From Tachypleus tridentatus (taxonomy: Eukaryota; Arthropoda; Merostomata; Xiphosura; Limulidae): a DNA stretch of 64,000 bases. Below, in pieces: positions 55,863 to 64,000 of the stretch; the first letter of the stretch is position 1, and each line of letters begins with the position of its first letter. The notes beneath the pieces are model-generated. The model ran no database searches and had not been told where the DNA came from. It saw only the letters and a program-made list of their open reading frames with translations. A program made the translations under genes and the position numbers. The stretch spans positions 63,851,558 through 63,915,557 of the forward strand of contig NC_134825.1 in NCBI RefSeq assembly GCF_004210375.1, given 5' to 3'.

Positions 55863-56227
55863 AACCAAACCAAAAATTTAGATGTTTGCTAGAGGACACA
55901 TGACTTTACGATCAAGTTAGCTCATAAAGGAAGTTCTAGAACACTTACAAACTTCACAGTGACATCAAGAATCTAGTATTATTTATAAATACGAGTAATC
56001 ACTGAATGAGAAGTTATTTAAATATTCAGTATGTGAATAATCGAGTAAGACATAGATCCAAAGAATGCTCTAAAAAAGTTATACATAAGAATTAATGCTT
56101 CTCTAAGCTAACCAGTAAGTTAGTCACTATTTGTTACCAATCAAAGAAATTTCTTTCTAGTTATTTACAAATCACACTATGGAACTACTGTAGGCTTAAT
56201 ACACTTGTCAATAGCTTGTTTATGTGT

Positions 56228-56352
56228 TTGTGTGTGTGTGTTATTCTTATAACAAAGCCACATCAGGTTATCTGCTCAGCTCACCAAGGGGAATCGAACT
56301 CCTGATTTTAGCGTTGTAATCGGGAGATATACCGCTGTACTAGCGGGAGGCA
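56228..56352 (-). repeat. SINE family 2, CACAC-tail subfamily
   Basis: Antisense: (TG)n, TTCTTATAACAAAGCCACAT, then GGGGAATCGAACTCCTGATT (B box reversed) and CGCTGTACTAGCGGG (A box reversed). Best preserved member of this subfamily in the window. Confidence 0.8.
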
Positions 56353-56854
56353 GCTTGTTTATAAACTTATTCCCATAACTTGCATTAATTAAAATAAACG
56401 TAATCTGTGGCAAACAGCATTGAAGAAATGCCCCAAATGGCATAGCGGACTGGACTTAGCATCTTTCACTAAATAATTAAAAATAATCAGCCCAACGATA
56501 AAACATGATAGAACATTATTTTTCTCTATATATCTATTTGCATACAAAGTTTTTCATAACCATGAATTTTCTCTTTCTAACCTTCGTATTTATTTATTGC
56601 GTTATATTATACTTATATAGGTAATATATGTTGCTGTAGAGTTAACTGCTTTTATATTTAAAAGGTAGTAAATAAGTCAAGAATATATAGCTTTTTAAAT
56701 TGAAAACAAGAGTTCTTTTGTTGACAATTTTCAACACAATTTTTACACATTTAAGAACATTTTTGCGACGTTTTATCAGGTTAATCTGGCACCGTCAGGT
56801 TAGTTAACTGTTGCATATAAATTACATTTAAATTAAACATAACCTTATCGGGAT

Positions 56855-57131
56855 GGGTCCGGCATGGCCAAGCGTGTTAAGGCGTGCGACTCGTAATCTG
56901 AGGGTCACGGGTTCTCATCCCCGTCGCTCCAAACGTGCTCACCCTTTCAGCCGTGGGGGCGTTATAATGTGACGGTCAATCCCACTATTCGTTGGTAAAA
57001 GAGTAGCCCAAGAGTTGGCAGTGGGTGGTGATGACTAGCTGCCTTCCCTCTAGTCTTACACTGCTAAATTAGGGACGGCTAGCACAGATAGTCCTCGAGC
57101 AGCTTTGTGCGAAATTTCAAAACAAACAAAA
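56855..57131 (+). repeat. SINE family 1, near full length
   Basis: Sense copy: CCGGCATGGCCAAGCGTG, CGACTCGTAATCTGAGGGTC, GGGTTCTCATCCCCGTC (B box with changes), then the full body to the (AAAC)n tail. Confidence 0.9.
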
Positions 57132-57169
57132 TAAACTTGATACGCTAGAGTAAGTGAAATCCCGATAAG

Positions 57170-57442
57170 TTTGTTTGTTTGTTTTTGAATTTCGCACAAA
57201 GCTACTCGAGGGCTATCTATGCTACCCGTCCCTAATTTAGCAGTGTAAGACTAGAGGAAGGCAGCTAGTCATCCACCCACCGCCAACTCTGGGCTACTCT
57301 TTACCAACGAATAGTGGATTGACCGTCACATTATAACGCCCCCACGGCTGGGAGGGCGAGCATGTTTGGCGCGACGCGGATGTGAACCCGCGACCCTCAG
57401 ATTACGAGTCGCACGCCTTAACGCGCTTGGCCATGCCGGGCT
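57170..57442 (-). repeat. SINE family 1, near full length
   Basis: Antisense copy from (GTTT)n tail to GCCATGCCGGGC head; 38 bp from the oppositely oriented copy at 56855-57131. Flanks GATAAGTTT and GATCAAGTTT may be a target-site duplication. Confidence 0.9.
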
Positions 57443-57545
57443 CGATCAAGTTTATAGTAACTTAACTTACTTTAGCCATGAGTTATTAAATATTATCCGG
57501 GTCTTTGAAAATAATTGTTTTATTATTAAGATTATCGATAAAAAC

Positions 57546-57821
57546 AGGCCGGGCATGGCCAGGTGGGCTAAGTCGTTCGACTCGTAATCCGAGGATCGCG
57601 GGTTCGAATTCTCGTCACACCAAACATTCTCGCCCTTTCAGTCGTGGTGGCGTTATAATGTGACGGTCAATCCCACTATTCGTTAGTAAAAGAGTAGCCT
57701 AAGAGTTGGCGGAGGATGGTGATGACTACCTGCCTTCCCTTTAGTCTTATACTGTAAAATTAGAGACGGCTAGCGCAGTTAATCCTCGAGTAGCTTTGCG
57801 CGAAATTCAAAACAAACAAAC
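57546..57821 (+). repeat. SINE family 1 with 10-bp target-site duplication
   Basis: Sense copy: GGCCGGGCATGGCCAGGTGG, TTCGACTCGTAATCCGAGG, B box GGGTTCGAATTCTCG, body, TTTGCGCGAAATTCAAAACA tail. CGATAAAAAC at 57536-57545 and 57822-57831 is a perfect duplication. The CTCGTAA loop gives anticodon CGT, so the head looks tRNA-Thr(CGT)-like (inference). Confidence 0.93.
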
Positions 57822-57842
57822 CGATAAAAACGGCAAACAAGT

Positions 57843-57975
57843 ACTCAGTGTGTGTGTGTGTGTGTATGTTCTTAGAGCAAAGACACATCGGGCTATGTAC
57901 TGTGTTCATAGAGGGGATTGAAACTCGTGATTTTAGTGTTACAAATCCATAGATTTATGACTATCCCAGCGGAGG
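57843..57975 (-). repeat. SINE family 2, CACAC-tail subfamily
   Basis: Antisense: (TG)n, GTTCTTAGAGCAAAGACACA, GGGATTGAAACTCGTGATTT, CTATCCCAGCGGAGG head. It inserted close behind the preceding SINE. Confidence 0.7.
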
Positions 57976-59340
57976 ACAATACTCAGTGAAATAAACTTAT
58001 ATAATTAAAAGAGTAGCATGTGTAGGAAGTTTTTGAAATCCATTAAACAAAGCAAAAATGAAATTAAAAATAAGGAGGCAAGATGATATCATCATTTGCA
58101 TAAGAGAGGTGTGTTTCGGAAAGGAATATGTCAACCCTCAAATCCCCATCTCAGATAGCGGTGTGCTTGTGTATTAAGGTTTTGTGTGTGAATTTCTGTA
58201 TTTGTTTATAGACATTTAGAATACAGGTACGGTCACCTTGTTGAGTTTTAATACCTGCCTTGGATACCCAGGTTTTGAAAGCGTCGCTATGTGCAATGTT
58301 TCTTATGAGGATAATACAATGGGATTGTCATTTTTGGTCGGTTTATTTAGTTCAAAGTTTCCATTGTAATGTTATTGAAAGCTGAACGAGTAAAGACATT
58401 GGTTTTTATTCTCACTGGAAACCCGATGGAGGGCTGTTGCCCCCAGATGGTGTTTTTGTATTTACCAATAAACTAATTTCCATTTGGCGAGTTTTTCAGC
58501 ATTATTATAGTTTTTATTGTGACTTCGTTGTTCACACACTTCTTTCTTTTACCAATAAATATATCCTTCAAGTTTTTACCATGTTTGTGTACAACGTAGA
58601 TATTTAACCTAGATCTAGTCGCTTGACAAAGACGAATAGTTAAAAGTTTAGTCATAAAGGACATGATCCATGAAACAGTGTTTTCATATGGTGGTCTGTT
58701 TTTCTGCTGTTAAAATCTTGTAAGTCAATTTTGTGGAATGTCTTGGTAATCTTACTTCACGGATAGCCATTGAACAACAGTATCTTTTTAAGTTTCTTTC
58801 TATTTTGCATCTTATTGTACATAATGTTGCAGGTTGTCTTGTTTTTTAAAATTAAATTAATTTGATAGATAACGAAACTGCGTTTGGTAGCTGGGGAATT
58901 GGGTGAGTTTTCTAGCCTATTTAAAAGCCAATATGCGTCACATCACGCATGACTTCCCTTGATTTTTCAAAACAAGAGAAATCATAATAACCAAAAATGG
59001 GTTTATTCGGATAAAATAGTTTTACTACTGTCTGTCATTACCACTTTAGTGCCAGGGGTACAAGAAACCCGTGAAACCTTTTAAGTGTAGTGAGTTCTGG
59101 TATAATACGCCTAAAGTAAAGATGTAGTGTAAGGCAAGTGAATAAAATATATCATGAAAATAAAAATATCGATTTAATTTGGAACTTAAATCGTTTCTGA
59201 ATTAAGCTATTTTCTGTTATATCACCAATATTTTTAACAAAAACAAACCTCTTTTAATTAACGGGGACTCTGAATTAAAGCAAAACGACAAATAAAGTCA
59301 TTGTTGGAACATAGTGTTATCAAAATGCACGTGTTTTTCT
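57976..59340. other. No gene established; possible eroded repeat
   Basis: The - strand keeps long open stretches (e.g. 58473-58664, and further frames to about 58270 with few stops), with no motif I recognise. Could be an eroded mobile-element ORF. Confidence 0.3.
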
Positions 59341-59613
59341 GTTGTTTTTTTTAATTTCGCGCAAAGCTACATGAGGGCTATCTGCGCTAGCCGTCCCTAA
59401 TTTAGCAGTGTAAGACTAGAGGAAAGGCATCTAGTCATCACCACCCACCGCCAACTCGTGAGCTACTCTTTTGCCAACGAAGAGTGGGATTGACCGTCAC
59501 ATTATAACGCCCCCACGGCTGAAAGAGCGATCATGTTTAGTGCAACCGGGATTCAAACCCGCGACCTCCGGATTAGGAGTCGAATGCCTTAACCTACCTG
59601 GCCATGCAGGGCC
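59341..59613 (-). repeat. SINE family 1, near full length
   Basis: Antisense copy: AATTTCGCGCAAAGCTACAT through GGGATTCAAACCCGCGACC (B box reversed) to GGCCATGCAGGGCC. Confidence 0.88.
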
Positions 59614-59729
59614 TTCGGGTTTTTTTATATATTAGAAGTTATTAATCTAATTGATTTTTGGCGAGGTTCTTAGCGTCGAACTGGCTGGTTGAAGAAACAT
59701 CATAACAGAAGGAAAAAAAAAGACACGTC

Positions 59730-59952
59730 TTACTAGCTCGGATGCTCAACCCGGAATGTAAAAAGCTCTTTCAGCCCTAGAGGCGTTATAATGTGTGTGT
59801 GAATCCCACTGTTCGTTGGCCAAAGAGTAGCCCAAGAATTGGCGTTAGGTGGTGATGACTAGCTGCCTTCCCCCTAGTTTTACTCTGCTTAATTAGAAAC
59901 GGCTAATGCGAATAACTCTCGCGCAATTTTTCGTGAAATTCATAACAAACAG
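59730..59952 (+). repeat. SINE family 1, head eroded
   Basis: Sense copy with a degraded tRNA head; the body CTTTCAGCCCTAGAGGCGTT, CACTGTTCGTTGGCCAAAGA and TAGCTGCCTTCCCCCTAG is clear, and the tail reads TCGTGAAATTCATAACAAAC. Confidence 0.8.
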
Positions 59953-59959
59953 ACGTATA

Positions 59960-61235
59960 TTGACGATAAGCGAGTATAACTCTTTAATTATATTTGTATC
60001 ATGTTTCACATCCTCCGTTATATTAAATTGGTGTACTTTTATATTTTTTCTAGTTACTATAACTTAAAGTCAGTTTTGTAACTTGTGACATATACTCTTG
60101 AAAACATTGGATAGAATAGAAAAGTTATTGGAAGGTCTTTGCCATTATCATTGAAAATGGTCTTAAATTTATTCCTACTTTTGAACGCTAAAGAAGACAT
60201 TTCACAAATACTCCATTCGATGATAACACCTGGACACTCCATATGAGCAAAATTTCCAGCTTTACGTTATTTTATAGAATTATGTCGATAAGAAACCAAT
60301 AAAACAAATGTTTCTGTTAAAATAACGGACACAGCAGATAGCACAATGTAGCTTTGCTATAAGAAAAACAAAAACACATCTAATCAGCTGGCCATGCCAG
60401 GATGGTTAGAAAATAGAAACCTACAAAGATATAGTGTAAGGACCTGTGTGCAGTTGAAATAAAACAACAACTTTCCAAGGATGAATGAGAAATTAAATTT
60501 CAAATCAACTATCTGAAAAAAATTGACAATCTAATGTAAAGTAAACCATAAACAGCTTACCAGATGCTGGCGAACGCCCACTAGAGGTGTTGAACCTAAG
60601 AATAGTGTTTGTTTTTGTTGTTGTTTTGCAACTTTATACAAGTCTGAAAACCCATGAGATCTGTAGTCTCTATATGTAACTGCCCAAGAGTTTAATCTCT
60701 AGTTTGTTAGGAACAACATAGCACTTCCAGAACGTATTCTTCAAGCCTATACCAAATATAACGTCGGAGTTATACAAGTTTTAACGGAATTGTTCTAACT
60801 ACCTCTAATCCATTACTATTCAAAATGGGCATGAAGTATTTTATAGTATTATTTCACATAATGAATAACTTGAAGCTCATAGATTCTACCTCAAACAACG
60901 ACAGTTGCTTGACCATTAATAAGTACTAAGACAAGCTGAACTCGTTTTGACGCTAAATGTCTTCTCTTACAATTATTAATTTTACTGAGAAACAAACAAA
61001 CGGAAACTGGTTATAAAATGGGATCGTAATTCTCTAACCTTGCTGTAGGCTACATAAAGCACAACATGTGTGATAATCATAATGGCCCTATTTCTGTTTT
61101 ATACTGAGGATACATTGACGATATAAATTAAATTTCATCTTCCAACATAGACAAACTCCATAGTTCTGTTCATTCTGTGAATAATTACCATCTAATTTAG
61201 CCCTTCAGTACCCAAACATCGTTTCAAACCACTCA
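59960..61235. other. No gene recognised
   Basis: AT-rich. A SINE family 2 tail fragment (sense) lies at about 60325-60375 (GACACAGCAGATAGCACAAT ... TTTGCTATAAGAAAAAC). A - strand frame at 60057-60242 has no recognised motif. Confidence 0.35.
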
Positions 61236-62130
61236 GTAAAATTCCTCGACCTCACTTTAACCGTAACTACAGAGAACACAATTTCAAAACCCATCTATTA
61301 TAAGCTTACCTACTTCTACTCTTTTCTGGATTACGACGAAAACCATTCTATATCCATTAGCACGCTATTTCCAATACAGTTTCACCGTTTATTCAACGGT
61401 GGACTCAGCAAATAGCCCGATGTGGCTTTGCTATATGAAAACACACACACACTCGTTTATTTAATTTCGAATCTGATTTTACTAAGCAGGCTTTTAAAAT
61501 TAGGCTTATCCTCTACATATAATCAGTTAAGCTCACAGAGATGCTGCAACGATTAGCCACAAAACTGTACTACAATAGAAAACAAAAAGAATATCCACAA
61601 AAAATCGAATTCTTTTGATTCTGACATCTAATGAGATGTCAAAACAAAACATCAAAGTTTTACAACACAAAAAAGTGTTGGGATACTCCAAAATGACAAA
61701 ATTTTGGGTGATAAATTTCAAACTAACCCAATATCTTTGTAAGAACACTAAAATAAAATAAAATAAGATATATTTGTTCATTCACATTTAAAGACACCAG
61801 AACAAAACTACTTATTTTATGGTGAAATGTGTTCATTATGCAACGCGTTTTCACATCAACATCTGTATCTCGATACTTGGACCAACTTCATTTACACGAT
61901 CAAAAAATGTTACAACTGCACATTAAAGTTCTTAGTTTATTGCATTACTTGTTTATATTATAGGCAACTCTACGTTGGAAAAACAGGTCGAATGTTGTTT
62001 GTCAGAACAAGCACGTGAGCACATCGTCAACATTCAGAATTGTGTTACAATGATTATATCCATAACAACAATCACTTCAGAATACCGATTCTTTATCACT
62101 CAGACACAACAAGAAGAAAATAACTTCGTT
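61236..62130 (+). pseudogene. Penelope-like element relic: RT end and GIY-YIG endonuclease
   Basis: At 61236-61370 one frame reads VKFLDLTLTVTTENTISKPI, YYKLTYFYSFLDYDENH, the conserved stretch after the RT core (FLDL ... YYKPTDTHSYLHY in relatives). At about 61830-61880 CSLCNAFSHQH fits a cysteine motif. At 61900-62015 comes NCTLKFLVYCITCLYYRQLY followed by VGKTGRMLFVR: the GIY-YIG nuclease core, with YCITC...LYVGKTGR standing for VYLITC...QYVGETGR. After a stop, HRQHSELCYND and HNNNHFRIPILYH continue the domain. Stops and frameshifts abound, so it is inactive. It ends at a SINE boundary at 62156. Confidence 0.75.
61395..61455 (+). repeat. SINE family 2 tail inside the Penelope-like relic
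   Basis: Sense tail: CGGTGGACTCAGCAAATAGC, CCGATGTGGCTTTGCTATAT, then (CA)n. It interrupts the element between the RT end and the nuclease part. Confidence 0.6.
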
Positions 62131-62155
62131 TATTAGCATCTCACAATCCGCCCGA

Positions 62156-62373
62156 AGCAGTGTAAGACTAGAGGAAAGGCAGCTAGTCGTCACTACCCAC
62201 CGCCAACTCTTGGGCTACTCTTTTACCAGCGAATTGACTGTCCAGTGGGATTGACTGTCACATTATAACGCCCCCACGACCCATAGGGCGAGCATGTTTG
62301 GTGTGACGGGGATTCGAACCCGTAACTCTCGGATTACGAGTCGAGTACCTTAACCACCTGACTATGCCAGGCC
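62156..62373 (-). repeat. SINE family 1, tail-truncated
   Basis: Antisense copy beginning at CAGTGTAAGACTAGAGG (the last ~75 bp of the unit are missing) and ending with GGGGATTCGAACCCGTAACT and the TATGCCAGGCC head. It has an internal rearrangement: GCGAATTGACTGTCCAG repeats part of the next block. It abuts the Penelope-like relic. Confidence 0.88.
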
Positions 62374-63665
62374 TCTACCTGAAGGGAATAAATAGTATTT
62401 TATTTTCTATAACTTTGTGCGTCGGTAAGTGCGCGTGTCTGTATATGCTTATGCACATGACCACATATTTTTTTACTTCGTATATATATATATATATATA
62501 AGTTTTTATTGTTTTTACTATTTAGTTGATTTTTATTTGTCATCATTAATTTTTTATTTATTTTATTTTTAAATACCAGCGTACTAGCTATCTTCCGTAG
62601 TGTTGGAAAACTTGTAAAACTTTTAATGTGTAATTAAGGTTTAGAGACGACTCTCAGAAAATACTTTGTGGGTATAAAGACTTTAAAATGTTCAGTATAA
62701 TTTTCTGTATGTTAAAGCTTAAGGAGCCCATAAACGATAAGACTATTGTTTGTCATTTATGTGCATCAAACACCAGTACTTGGGTGACGTCACTTTTTGC
62801 ATGAATTTCTTCATAATGTTGCTAATAAAATGTTCAGGAAAACAGTTCTTCAAATAACTCTTGACGATATCAAGTTCTAGATGGAATGCCAGATTTGTAC
62901 TTGTTATTTTAAAAGCTCTTTGAACGAACCAAAAATCGAAAATACAAAATATAAACTTAAAACAAACAACTGATTTATGATAATAAAATGCTGAGAACTT
63001 TTTCCCGTGATCTAAAATTTTAAGGTCTAAAAGTGGTAATGTAGAACATTTCTTTTAAACAGTAAAGTCAACATTTCAGTGTCTGTCATTTGAATATGAT
63101 AAAACTCCTAAACATGGTATTAGTGTTTGAATAGTACAAAGGTATCAACATACCTTTTAAAACAGAAGATCGACTTAAACTCATCTGGACCCCGCTGAAA
63201 CCTTATTTTATAGGTATGACCGAGAAAAAAGATTAGTTAAGTATGAGCAAATTTAGACCATATCGCTATACCATCTATTTGGTCATAAAATTTTCCTTCA
63301 AACAGAAAATGTGATTTATCTGTTCCAAAATGAAGCAGTTTAAGAAAACAACTTGAATTAACCCATTTACAACTTTAAAGTTCTAAAAAGTTAAGTAAGC
63401 AGAGAGTTCAGTTAATTATTTCAATTGAATATTAGTGTTAAACGATTCTGTATCATAATCAGGACTATGTTCCAGCTCAAAAAATTTAAATCCTTCTTAG
63501 AGAAGTCAAAACTCTCATTAATTGAGTATTCATTAACAGTGAATGGTGTTGTAAAATCAATAACAAATTACTAGTTTATGATTATACTTATGGGTCGAAT
63601 GCTAAAATTAGTCATACGAATTTTAAGTAATCCAAAAAGAATACTACATTGTGAGCCTGTGGTAT
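62374..63665. other. No gene recognised
   Basis: AT-rich with a (TA)10 tract at 62481-62500. No conserved coding or repeat. Confidence 0.4.
62481..62500. repeat. (TA)10 microsatellite
   Basis: Perfect TA tract. Confidence 0.9.
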
Positions 63666-63675
63666 AATTTTATTG

Positions 63676-63950
63676 TTTGTTTGTCTTTGAATTTCGCGCT
63701 AAGCTACACGAGAGCTATCCACACTCGGCATCCCTAATTTAACAATGTAAGACTAGAGGGAAGGCAGCCAGTCATCACCACCCATCGTCAACTCTTGGGA
63801 TACTCTTTTACCAACGAATAGTGGGGTCGACCATAACATTATAACGGCCCCACGGCTGAAAAGGTGAGCATATTTGGTGCAATGGGGATTCGAACCCGCT
63901 ACCCTTAGATTACGAGTCAAGCGCCTTAACCATCTGGCCATGCAGGGCCT
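63676..63950 (-). repeat. SINE family 1 with target-site duplication
   Basis: Antisense full-length copy from TTTGTTTGTCTTTGAATTTC to GGCCATGCAGGGCCT. AATTTTATTG at 63666-63675 and AATTCTATTG at 63951-63960 flank it (9 of 10 identical). Confidence 0.92.
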
Positions 63951-64000
63951 AATTCTATTGTAAACCTTTTTAGAAATTACACCACCGCTTTTAAGGTCTG

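Noticed and set aside
57366..57587. Open frame starting ARRGCEPATLRLR on the + strand
   Set aside because: It is the antisense of a SINE family 1 head; the same kind of frame recurs in other copies (e.g. 63753-63941 on the - strand).
57546..57620. A genuine tRNA-Thr gene
   Set aside because: The tRNA-like part is fused to a SINE body with target-site duplication, and its anticodon stem does not pair well; it is the SINE head.
58270..58760. Conserved-looking - strand coding region
   Set aside because: Long stretches without stops, but I could not assign any family and saw no motif; kept only as an unexplained stretch.

Overview
This is an AT-rich eukaryotic window with introns, microsatellites and dense interspersed repeats, and no bacterial-type gene organisation. 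The dominant repeat is a tRNA-derived SINE (about 275 bp) that I associate from memory with horseshoe crab (Limulus/Tachypleus) sequences. An animal, probably a chelicerate, is my inference. Two cellular genes are supported by spliced conserved exons; they converge tail to tail.

Gene 1 (+ strand, exons between 3707 and 9656) is the C-terminal two thirds of MEMO1, five exons with clean splice sites and phases. Its N-terminal exons are not in the window. Gene 2 (- strand, four coding exons between 50697 and 17257) is a PPP1R14/CPI-17 family inhibitor of protein phosphatase 1. It predicts a 119-residue protein spread over about 33 kb by introns of about 17, 15 and 1.3 kb. About 7.6 kb separates the two stop codons; this space holds both 3' ends and nothing else I recognise.

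The rest is mobile-element debris, much of it inside the introns of gene 2: a gag-containing LTR retrotransposon relic with LTR and primer-binding site (1.5-3.5 kb) plus two related LTR copies (20.6-21.2 and 30.9-31.6 kb); a 57-bp minisatellite (22.76-23.46 kb); a Helitron-type helicase relic (24.0-24.7 kb) hit by a SINE; a Penelope-like reverse transcriptase relic in an inverted fold-back arrangement (25.1-25.95 kb); a LINE endonuclease relic (27.5-28.4 kb); two relics of a multi-copy ORF family of unknown function (36.67-37.36 and 41.15-42.05 kb), the first inside a pair of ~110-bp inverted repeats; and a 447-bp MITE-like element with a 7-bp target-site duplication (42.84-43.29 kb).

The last 9 kb (55-64 kb) is a SINE cluster in both orientations, several copies with target-site duplications, together with a Penelope-like RT/GIY-YIG relic (61.2-62.1 kb). 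None of the mobile-element ORFs is intact. The best candidate for something undescribed is the long-inverted-repeat element carrying the unknown ORF family.
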